Source: Erythrobacter sp. NAP1
GTDB lineage: Bacteria > Pseudomonadota > Alphaproteobacteria > Sphingomonadales > Sphingomonadaceae
NCBI RefSeq assembly: GCF_000152865.1
Contig: NZ_CH672390.1
Location: 868,001-932,000 of the forward strand
Length of the DNA: 64,000 nt
Direction of reading: 5' to 3'
How positions within the stretch are numbered: position 1 is the stretch's first letter; every line of letters begins with the position of its first letter. The notes beneath the pieces are model-generated. The model searched no databases and had not been told where the DNA came from. It saw only the letters and a program-made list of their open reading frames with translations. The position numbers and the translations under genes were made by a program. Positions 57,336-64,000 of this stretch are shown piece after piece.

Positions 57336-59096
57336 ATGTCCTCCAAATTCTTGATCGGCCTGATCGCTGCAGCTTTACCCCTTTCGCCTGTTCTTGCAGG
57401 TCCGGTCGAAGACTATGAGGCCGTGCGCGAAGAAGTGTGGGAATGGCGGCTCGACAACAATCCGCAGCTTGCCACCAGCGTCGGCGATCGACGCGGCGAC
57501 GGCAAGCTTGGTGACTGGTCGCTGGAGGCGCATATCCGCTCGATCGAGGAGGCGCGCGCATTTGTCGAACGCCTCGATGCCATTGATACCAGTGGCTTTT
57601 CGCCCGAGATGATGGTCGATTTCGGTGTGATCCGTTCTAGCCTCGCCGATGCGGTGGCAGCAGGCGAACATGAGCACGACTATTACATCCTTTTCACCAA
57701 TCGCGGCGGCTGGTTCAGCGGATTTACCTCGCTGCCGAATGGCTCGCCGTTTTTCACGCTGGCCGATTACGAAAGCTACATTTCGCGGCTGGGTGCCTAT
57801 GGCGAAGTCAACGATGACGGGATCGCGCGCAGCCGGATCGCTGTGGAAAAAGGGCTGACCCAACCGTGCGAACCAATGGAAGGCCTCGATGCCCGCATCG
57901 GGCAGTTAATCGTCGACGACCCGACACAGACGCCATTCTGGGGGCCATTCGTGGGCGAAAGGCCTGCAGCTTTCAGCGACGAAGTCTGGTCAGAACTGCA
58001 AGATCGCGCGCGCGAGGCAATCACCGGTACAGTCATTCCGGCATACCGCGAGTTCTTGAACTTCTACACCGAAGAGTACGCCCCCAATTGCCGTGAGGGA
58101 GTACCCGGTGTTTCCGCAACGCCGGGAGGCGAAGATTACTACGACTATCGCGTGCGTAGTTTCACCACGACAGATATGACTGCAGACGAAGTGCACAATC
58201 TCGGACTGTCCGAGGTCGCGCGTATTCGCGCCGAAATGGAAGAGGTCGCGGCAGAGGCAGGCTTCGATAGCCGCGAGGCCTATATCGAGCACCTGCGCAC
58301 TGATCCGCAATATTACATGACCGACGAGGACGCGTATGTCCGCTACGTCGCTGCGCTCGCCAAGCATATTGACGGCTTCATGCCTGAGCTTTTCGGGCGC
58401 TTGCCGCGCAATCCTTACACGGTGTCGCCCATTCCCGCCGCGCAGGCACCGGGCAATACGACCGCGTATTACGAGCCGGGTTCGCTGGAGACAGGTTCGG
58501 CGGGCATCTATCGCATCAACACGACCGAGTTGGACCAACGACCGCTCTGGGAATTGCCTGCACTTGGCGTACATGAGGCAGTTCCAGGGCACCACCTGCA
58601 GATCGCGATCCAGCAGGAACTCGACATCCACCCGCTGCGCGCCAACGGTACATTCTTCACTGCTTTTGTTGAGGGCTGGGGGCTTTATTCCGAACGGCTC
58701 GGTATCGAGATGGGGCTATACGACACACCGGCCAAGCAGATGGGGCGCCTGTCCTACGAGATGTGGCGCGCGACGCGCTTGGTCGTCGATACGGGGCTTC
58801 ATTCAAAGGGATGGAGCAAGCAGCAGGCGGTCGACTACATGCTCGACAACACTGCGCTTTCGCCGGGTAACATCGACGCAGAGGTCAATCGGTACATGAC
58901 ATGGCCGGGCCAGGCGCTTGCTTACAAGGTTGGCGAACTCAAGATCCGCGAACTGCGCATGCGGGCGGAGGAAGCTCTGGGCGCGGAATTCTCGCTGCGT
59001 GACTTCCACGATACCGTGCTGGAAAACGGATCGATCCCGCTCGACGTGCTCGAAGGGCACGTTGATCGGTGGATCGCGGCGCAGCTCGCTGAGTAA
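57336..59096 (+). CDS. DUF885 domain protein, secreted metallopeptidase-like
   Basis: A 586-residue protein with an N-terminal signal peptide (LIGLIAAALPLSPVLAG). The zinc-type motif LGVHEAVPGHHLQIAIQ contains HExxxHH, as in DUF885 and carboxypeptidase Taq-like proteins. Also seen are RNPYTVSPIPAAQAP, GSAGIYRINTTELDQRP, FFTAFVEGWGLYSERLGIEM and the C-terminal LDNTALSPGNIDAEVNRYM. Proposed activity is peptide hydrolysis in the periplasm. It stands alone, next to a convergent ABC1 kinase gene. Confidence 0.85.
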   Translation: MSSKFLIGLIAAALPLSPVLAGPVEDYEAVREEVWEWRLDNNPQLATSVGDRRGDGKLGDWSLEAHIRSIEEARAFVERLDAIDTSGFSPEMMVDFGVIRSSLADAVAAGEHEHDYYILFTNRGGWFSGFTSLPNGSPFFTLADYESYISRLGAYGEVNDDGIARSRIAVEKGLTQPCEPMEGLDARIGQLIVDDPTQTPFWGPFVGERPAAFSDEVWSELQDRAREAITGTVIPAYREFLNFYTEEYAPNCREGVPGVSATPGGEDYYDYRVRSFTTTDMTADEVHNLGLSEVARIRAEMEEVAAEAGFDSREAYIEHLRTDPQYYMTDEDAYVRYVAALAKHIDGFMPELFGRLPRNPYTVSPIPAAQAPGNTTAYYEPGSLETGSAGIYRINTTELDQRPLWELPALGVHEAVPGHHLQIAIQQELDIHPLRANGTFFTAFVEGWGLYSERLGIEMGLYDTPAKQMGRLSYEMWRATRLVVDTGLHSKGWSKQQAVDYMLDNTALSPGNIDAEVNRYMTWPGQALAYKVGELKIRELRMRAEEALGAEFSLRDFHDTVLENGSIPLDVLEGHVDRWIAAQLAE

Positions 59097-60476
59097 TCAG
59101 GCTGGAACGGGGAAGGGCTCGGTCGAGCCGAGCACTTCCTCGACTATCTTTCTGACATTGACCTGCGCCTTAAGCCGCGCGCCGAGCAGGGCTGTGCCAG
59201 ATACCTTGCGCTGAACGAATAACGTCTCGATTGGAGGGAAGGCCCAGGTGTCCTTATCCTGCGCGATTTCCCAACCTTCGTCGCGCAGCAGTGGGACGAA
59301 CGCGCGGTCGCCGAAGTCGAACGGCTTGTCCTCGCGCATCTCGCCAATGACGATGTCGACCATGCGTCCCACGCGCTCGGGGTGCTTTTCGTAGACGATC
59401 GGCATCATGAAACCGGATTCGATCGTCGCCTTGATGACCTCATCGCGATCGCCAGCAAGCCCGGCTTTGAGCATGTTGCGGTAGCCATTTGCGACGGTGG
59501 GATCGACGGGGCGACAAGCACCGAAATCGAGCAGGACGATCTCGCCTGTGTCGCGGCGGAAGCGGTAGTTTGCAAAGTTGGGGTCGGTCTGCATTATCCC
59601 GAAATCGAACAATTCGCGCGCGACCAGTTTCATGAGGCGGGTCATCACCTCGTCCCGGCGTTCTGGCGCCTCTTCATCGAGCCGCTCGATCGAAACGCCA
59701 TCCTCGAAGCTCATCGCGAGGATCGAGCCGCGCGTTAGTCCTTCGTGGAGACGGGGGACGACAAAGCCTTCTTCGCCTTCAAGCGTGCGGCGATAGAGCT
59801 CCATCTGCTCGCCTTCGCGCCGATAGTCTGCTTCCTCGTGAAGCTGCTTTTTCGCCACCGCGAGCAGCTTGTCGATTTCAAGCTCCGGCGGGGCGAACCC
59901 TGCAACCTTGAGCAGCGTCATCACGTTGTCGACGTCGCTGTCGATGCTCTTGGCAATGCCGGGATACTGGACCTTGATCGCCAGTTCCTCGCCATCGCGG
60001 GTCATGGCCTTGTGCACCTGACCGATGCTGGCCGCCGCAATCGGGCGCGGGTTGAACCACTTGAACTGGCGGCGCCAGTCATTGCCCCATTCGGCCTTCA
60101 GCACGCTGTCGAGCTGCTTGGTGGGCATGAAATTGGCCTGATCGCGCAGGCGAGCGAGAATCTCGGACAATTCCGGCGGGAGGAAATCGCCCGCATCCAT
60201 GCTGATCATCTGGCCCATTTTCATCGCCGCACCCCGAAGATGCGAGAGGCGATCGGTCATACGCTTCACGTTGCCCGGCGTCAGGATCAGGTCGCGCGGA
60301 TTGATCGGCTCTCCGCTCGTGAGCCGGCGTGCGCCCTCCGCAGCCATCCCGCCAGCGACACCGCCGACGAGCCTTCCAAAGGTCCCGAAGCGCGCGATCC
60401 GGCCCGAGGGCACGGCACGTTCCCGGTTCCTGTCAGCACGATTTTTTGGCGAATTGTCGAAGCTGTCGTCAGGCAT
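59097..60476 (-). CDS. ABC1/UbiB-family atypical kinase
   Basis: A 459-residue member of the ABC1/UbiB/COQ8 family involved in ubiquinone or lipid metabolism. Motifs are the KxGQ-type RGAAMKMGQMISMDAGDFLP, the Ala-rich loop PIAAASIGQVHKAM, VKYPGI-like VQYPGIAKSID, ILAMSFEDGVSIE and LLDFGACRPVD. Unlike UbiB, no C-terminal transmembrane helices are seen, so it is closer to the AarF/ADCK-type. The start at 60476 gives an N-terminal Arg-rich tail. The substrate is not known. Confidence 0.85.
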   Translation of the reverse strand: MPDDSFDNSPKNRADRNRERAVPSGRIARFGTFGRLVGGVAGGMAAEGARRLTSGEPINPRDLILTPGNVKRMTDRLSHLRGAAMKMGQMISMDAGDFLPPELSEILARLRDQANFMPTKQLDSVLKAEWGNDWRRQFKWFNPRPIAAASIGQVHKAMTRDGEELAIKVQYPGIAKSIDSDVDNVMTLLKVAGFAPPELEIDKLLAVAKKQLHEEADYRREGEQMELYRRTLEGEEGFVVPRLHEGLTRGSILAMSFEDGVSIERLDEEAPERRDEVMTRLMKLVARELFDFGIMQTDPNFANYRFRRDTGEIVLLDFGACRPVDPTVANGYRNMLKAGLAGDRDEVIKATIESGFMMPIVYEKHPERVGRMVDIVIGEMREDKPFDFGDRAFVPLLRDEGWEIAQDKDTWAFPPIETLFVQRKVSGTALLGARLKAQVNVRKIVEEVLGSTEPFPVPA

Positions 60477-60571
60477 GGCGCTCTAGATAGGGTGTGTGGG
60501 TGGAAAGCCCAGAAAAACAATCGAGGTTAGATACGCGACCCTCGAGATGAAGGTTGCGCCAGATGCAAGAA

Positions 60572-60600
60572 CGGCCCCGCCATAAAGGATGGCGGGGCCG
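60572..60600 (-). terminator. Intrinsic terminator after the Pmp3-like gene
   Basis: CGGCCCCGCCAT, loop, ATGGCGGGGCCG: a perfect 12-bp stem, followed on the minus strand by TTCTTGC. It lies 41 bases after the stop of the small peptide gene. Confidence 0.75.
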
Positions 60601-60640
60601 TTTCTATCAGGTCAGGTCACTGACCGAATTCAGTACCGGA

Positions 60641-60826
60641 TTAGGCGAGCGATGCGCGCGTTCCGCCTGCGATATAGTTCACATAAATCGCGTGGATGAG
60701 ACCCGGAATAAAGAACAGCAGGGTCAGCACGAGGTTGATCAGAAAATCAGTGCCGAGGCCCTTCTTGATTGCGACGCCAAGCGGCGGAAGAAGGATAGTG
60801 GCGATAAGTGCGATAAGTTCCATCAT
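60641..60826 (-). CDS. YqaE/Pmp3-family small membrane protein
   Basis: A 61-residue hydrophobic protein of the Pmp3/YqaE family, linked to membrane potential and stress tolerance in other organisms. Two helices are visible: LIALIATILLPPLGVAIKKG, then FLINLVLTLLFFIPGLIHAI. The PPLGV and GLIHAIYV motifs match the family. ATG 60826 is preferred because AGGAG lies 9 bases upstream. Isolated on the minus strand, with the terminator above downstream. Confidence 0.9.
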   Translation of the reverse strand: MMELIALIATILLPPLGVAIKKGLGTDFLINLVLTLLFFIPGLIHAIYVNYIAGGTRASLA

Positions 60827-60958
60827 GGGTGGGGCTCCTAGATTTGCGTTTGCGGCGAATGCCTCGCCTTGGTTACGCCTATCTTACCCTTGGAAATGCA
60901 GCTTCGTTCCGAGAAATCTCAAGTGGAACCAATCGCCTAGCTAAGTGTAAATAGGGGC

Positions 60959-61732
60959 TCAGCTGATGCACAAGCCCCCGTCGACCGGTAGACTCTGCCC
61001 GGTAATGTAGTCGCTGTGCGATGAGGCGAAGAAGACTGCCAAGCCTTCCAGTCCATCATGATCGCCGAACCGGCCAAGAGGGACGCGTTTTGCAATCCAC
61101 TCGCCGAACTTCGGATTGGCAGCCGCCGTCAGCGGCGTTTCGTAAAATCCGAAAAGAAGCGCATTGGCAGTGATGCCATATCGAGCGAGTTCGAACGCTG
61201 CGCCGCGCGTGAGGCCGTTCACCGCAGCCTTCGATGCCGCGTAATCGGAGCTTTTGTTCACCCCCATGATCGACTGATCCGAGGAGGTGACGATGAGTTT
61301 ACCGCCGGGGTCGCCCCTTTCCGCCCGCTCGATCATGTGACGCGATACGTGCTTGTAGGTGAGCGCTGCGCCGCGTGTGTTGACCGCCATCGTGGCGTCC
61401 CAACCTTCGGCAGTGATGTCGGGAATCCGCGTTCCAGCACCTGAACGTCCCGCATTGGCGAAGACTGCATCTATCCGGCCTAACGCGTCGAGCGTGTCTT
61501 GAGTGGCAGTTTCAATCGTCGTCTCATCAGTGACATCGCAGGCGCACGCGATCACCTCTCCGGAACCCAAAGCATCGAGCTCTGAAACCGTAGAAGCACT
61601 CTTCTGCGTATCTCGTGCCCAGATGGCGATATCGGCTCCTGCTTTGGCGAGGCCTCTGGCCATCGAAAGACCGATCCCGGAATTGCCACCGGTGACGACG
61701 ACCGTGCGGCCTGAAAGATCAAACATATCCAT
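60959..61732 (-). CDS. Short-chain dehydrogenase/reductase (SDR)
   Basis: A 257-residue classical SDR. The cofactor loop TGGNSGIGLSMARGLAKAG begins at about residue 14, NAGRSGAG follows, and the active-site YAASKAAV carries Tyr and Lys with an upstream Ser in VTSSDQS. The C-terminal GITANALLFGFYETPLT is SDR-like. Resembles gluconate/2-deoxygluconate dehydrogenases but the substrate is not assignable. It diverges from the DUF3429 gene. Confidence 0.88.
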   Translation of the reverse strand: MDMFDLSGRTVVVTGGNSGIGLSMARGLAKAGADIAIWARDTQKSASTVSELDALGSGEVIACACDVTDETTIETATQDTLDALGRIDAVFANAGRSGAGTRIPDITAEGWDATMAVNTRGAALTYKHVSRHMIERAERGDPGGKLIVTSSDQSIMGVNKSSDYAASKAAVNGLTRGAAFELARYGITANALLFGFYETPLTAAANPKFGEWIAKRVPLGRFGDHDGLEGLAVFFASSHSDYITGQSLPVDGGLCIS

Positions 61733-61791
61733 GGTTCACAGGAGTGACCCAATTGGCTTAGGGCCGCAAGACTGAGTAACCGGACAAAACA

Positions 61792-62247
61792 ATGGACAGC
61801 ACCACTTCGCTAACCCCCGCATCACGTTGGCTCGGCTATGCAGGCCTGTTGCCGCAAATCATCTGCGTGACGCTGGCTGCTACGGGCCATGAATATGCCT
61901 ACACAGCTCTGGCTGGCGGGTTTGCCTATGCAGCGGCGATCTTCAGCTTTCTTGGCGGAGTGTGGTGGGGACAATCCATCGCGAGCGGCAAGGGCGGAGC
62001 TGGAGCATATCTGGTCTCGGTCATGCCCAGCCTGATTGCGGTGGCGCTGTTTTTACCGTGGAGCTTCGGATGGGGCTGGCCGGGACCGGCGCTGCTCTAT
62101 CTCGGCGCGCTGATCGTGCTTTCTCCCTTGGTCGACCGCTGGCTCGGTTTTGCTGCGAAGGATTTCATGCAGCTAAGAGTGCAATTGTCGGTCGGCTTGG
62201 GATTGTTGACGATCGCGCTCGGCCTCGTTGCCGATCGGATCGTCTAG
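61792..62247 (+). CDS. DUF3429 membrane protein
   Basis: A 151-residue membrane protein with about five hydrophobic segments (LGYAGLLPQIICVTLAA, AAIFSFLGGVWWGQSIASG, YLVSVMPSLIAVALFLPWSF, LLYLGALIVLSPLVDRWLGF). The FLGGVWWG turn and overall size match DUF3429, a family of unknown function. It lies between an SDR gene (divergent) and tRNA-Pro (convergent). Confidence 0.78.
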   Translation: MDSTTSLTPASRWLGYAGLLPQIICVTLAATGHEYAYTALAGGFAYAAAIFSFLGGVWWGQSIASGKGGAGAYLVSVMPSLIAVALFLPWSFGWGWPGPALLYLGALIVLSPLVDRWLGFAAKDFMQLRVQLSVGLGLLTIALGLVADRIV

Positions 62248-62264
62248 TTTCTGGCAAGATGTGT

Positions 62265-62341
62265 TGGTCGGGAAGAGAGGATTCGAACCTCCGGCCCCCG
62301 CCTCCCGAAGACGGTGCTCTACCAGGCTGAGCTACTTCCCG
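62265..62341 (-). tRNA. tRNA-Pro (anticodon CGG)
   Basis: 77 nt with encoded CCA, read right to left. CGGGAAG pairs with CTTCCCG; anticodon loop TTCGGGA (CGG, reads CCG); T-arm GGAGG-TTCGAAT-CCTCT. All arms fold. Confidence 0.96.
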
Positions 62342-62444
62342 ACTCAGATGGCATGAGCGCGAGCGCGTTCATGCGGTAGGGGCGCGCCTATAAGTGTGGA
62401 TAGCGCGGGTGGCAAGCGCACTTTTGCACCTTATAGTTCGCCCC

Positions 62445-63413
62445 ATGGCCTCTCAGTCGATTCCAACCCAGCTTACCGAGCCCGCTCATCCCGAATGGCA
62501 ATACCTCAATCTTATGCGCGAGATTTGGGAGAGGGGGAGCGAGCGCATGGATCGCACGGGCACGGGTACGCGCTCGATCGCAGGGGCAATGCTGCGATAC
62601 GATCTTGCCGACGGCGCAATGCCGTTGCTCACGACCAAGCGCGTCTACTGGAAGACCGCTACGCGCGAGATGCTGTGGTTCCTGACCGGCGAGACCAATA
62701 TCCGCCCGCTGGTGCTACAGGGTGTGAAGATCTGGAATGAGTGGCCGCACGCCAATTACGTGCGCGAGACCGGCGACGAGATCGCGTTAGAGGACTTTGT
62801 CAAACGCATCGCCGATGATGAGGGCTTTGCGAAAAGATGGGGCGATCTTGGTCCCGTTTACGGCAAGCAGTGGGTCGACTGGCCGACCTATCGCTATCGC
62901 AAGGATGGCCTCTACGAGAAGGGCGAGGGGATCAACCAAGTCGCCGAAGTGGTCGAAAGCCTACGCAACAATCCTGGCAGCCGCCGCCACATCATCGAAG
63001 GGTGGAACGTCGCCGAACTCGACCGCATGGCGCTGCCGCCGTGCCACAAGACCTACCAGTTCCATGTTGCAGGGGCCAAAGGGAAGGAGCGCCTCAATTG
63101 CCTCCTTTATCAGCGCAGCTGCGATGTTGCGCTTGGCCTGCCCTTCAACCTGTGGTCGGCGGCGCTGCTGACCCGGATGATGGCGCAGCAGACCGGTCTT
63201 GAGGCGGGTGAACTCATATGGATGGGCGGAGACGTCCACCTCTACCTGAACCACGCGCATTTGATCGAGGAGCAGCTGACCCGCGAGCCCACCGGCAACC
63301 CGCGTCTCGAAATCACCAGAAAGCCCGAAACAATATTCGACTACAAAATCGAGGATTTCCGGGTTGATGATTACGCGCCGCTGCCTCCTATCAAGGCTCC
63401 TGTTGCGGTCTGA
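62445..63413 (+). CDS. thyA: Thymidylate synthase
   Basis: ThyA methylates dUMP to dTMP with methylene-tetrahydrofolate. The 322-residue protein has RTGTGTRSIAGAMLRYDL, the catalytic Cys in LPPCHKTYQFHVAG, QRSCDVALGLPFN and a GDVHLYLNHAHLIEEQL dUMP segment. Its length fits the longer alphaproteobacterial form. The ATG at 62445 is chosen; an in-frame upstream start (62394) lacks support and lies next to tRNA-Pro. The next gene is 70 bases on. Confidence 0.96.
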   Translation: MASQSIPTQLTEPAHPEWQYLNLMREIWERGSERMDRTGTGTRSIAGAMLRYDLADGAMPLLTTKRVYWKTATREMLWFLTGETNIRPLVLQGVKIWNEWPHANYVRETGDEIALEDFVKRIADDEGFAKRWGDLGPVYGKQWVDWPTYRYRKDGLYEKGEGINQVAEVVESLRNNPGSRRHIIEGWNVAELDRMALPPCHKTYQFHVAGAKGKERLNCLLYQRSCDVALGLPFNLWSAALLTRMMAQQTGLEAGELIWMGGDVHLYLNHAHLIEEQLTREPTGNPRLEITRKPETIFDYKIEDFRVDDYAPLPPIKAPVAV

Positions 63414-63485
63414 ATACCGCCGCTTGACCGCCGCATTTTGCTGACATAGCTGCCCTCCTGAAACTGTTCTTGGGAGAGCAAATCT

Positions 63486-64000
63486 ATGGCCGATGCGGCC
63501 GACAATCCGTCCCCCAAAGGCGACAATCGCCCGGCGCTCGCTCTGCACGTACCAGAGCCCAAGTCGCGACCCGGCGATCCGGTCGACTTTTCCGAACTCG
63601 ACATTCCCGAAGCCGGCTCGCAGCCGCGCCCCGACGAAGGCGCCAAGCCTGAGGACATGAAGGACCTGGCCTACGGCCTCGTCCGCGTACTGGGTGATGA
63701 CAACAAAGCGCATGGGCCTTGGGACCCCAAGCTGGACCCCGAAACCCTGCGCACGATGCTTGGCCATATGGCTTTGACCCGCGCTTTCGATGAGCGCATG
63801 TTTCGTGGTCAGCGCCAGGGCAAGACATCGTTCTACATGAAGTGCACCGGCGAAGAGGCGACCAGCATTTCTGCTGCTATGGCGCTGGCATCGGACGACA
63901 TGGTATTCCCGAGCTACCGCCAGCAGGGCATCCTGATCGCGCGCGGTTATCCGCTGATCGAAATGATCAACCAGATCTACTCGAACAAGGGCGACAAGCT
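63486..64000 (+). CDS. bkdA: Branched-chain 2-oxoacid dehydrogenase E1 alpha subunit, partial (3' end outside window)
   Basis: The first about 171 residues of a thiamine-diphosphate-dependent E1 alpha subunit, which runs past the window end. It begins MADAADNPSPKGDNRPALAL, contains PETLRTMLGHMALTRAFDER and GKTSFYMKCTGEEATSISAA, then FPSYRQQGILIARGYPLIEM. The long N-terminal extension and MKCTGEEAT favour the 2-oxoisovalerate dehydrogenase (bkdA) type over pyruvate dehydrogenase. The ATG at 63486 has GGGAGAG 7-8 bases upstream. Beta and E2 genes would lie outside the window. Confidence 0.85.
   Translation, partial: MADAADNPSPKGDNRPALALHVPEPKSRPGDPVDFSELDIPEAGSQPRPDEGAKPEDMKDLAYGLVRVLGDDNKAHGPWDPKLDPETLRTMLGHMALTRAFDERMFRGQRQGKTSFYMKCTGEEATSISAAMALASDDMVFPSYRQQGILIARGYPLIEMINQIYSNKGDK

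Overview
The window is high-GC, gene-dense chromosomal DNA from an alphaproteobacterium. The protein repertoire and gene order (ahcY, divL-like kinase, tsaE, amgK, murU, addB, addA, trxA; propionyl-CoA carboxylase alpha near bioB; mfd, sdhE, recG) fit Sphingomonadales, most likely family Erythrobacteraceae. The taxonomic placement is inferred from gene content and synteny, not from a 16S gene.

Layout. 1-4.4 kb: the 3' end of bioB, a DUF3445 protein, a small secreted protein and pccA. 4.4-7.4 kb: a minus-strand operon of aroK, aroB, a cyclase-family hydrolase and a small kinase. 7.4-13 kb: a plus-strand run of two unknown proteins, xerD, accA and an M48 lipoprotein peptidase. 13-17.9 kb: two Flp pilins, a NUDIX hydrolase, tRNA-Arg, a zincin, hemerythrin, folE, a thioesterase, a peroxiredoxin and an unknown secreted protein. 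18-31 kb: ahcY, then a tightly overlapped operon for cell-polarity signalling (divL-like, Tyr in place of His), tRNA t6A modification (tsaE), muramate recycling (amgK, murU) and recombinational repair (addB, addA), followed by trxA. addA is broken by a one-base frameshift. 31-37.6 kb: an inositol-phosphatase family gene, argJ, secA and a TSUP permease.

37.7-46.9 kb is a mobile element of about 9.1 kb inserted in the 3' half of tRNA-Asn(GTT). A 50-bp copy of the tRNA 3' end (one mismatch) marks the far side. It carries a phosphoribosyltransferase-fold protein, a serine resolvase, a truncated and frameshifted HNH endonuclease, a membrane protein divergent from a secreted patatin-like lipase, AlpA-type and other HTH proteins, and a frameshifted tyrosine integrase next to the tRNA. 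It looks like a decaying integrative island.

46.9-64 kb returns to core genes: nadK, an EAL phosphodiesterase, a thioredoxin-fold/2OG-oxygenase fusion, mfd, sdhE, recG, a membrane protein, a low-molecular-weight phosphatase, a DUF885 peptidase-like protein, an ABC1/UbiB-family kinase, a Pmp3-like peptide, an SDR, a DUF3429 protein, tRNA-Pro, thyA, and the start of a branched-chain 2-oxoacid dehydrogenase E1 alpha gene that runs off the end.

Three independent genes (addA, HNH, integrase) are each broken by what looks like one missing base. Either sequence error or genuine decay could explain this. No CRISPR array, rRNA or complete named defence system was seen.
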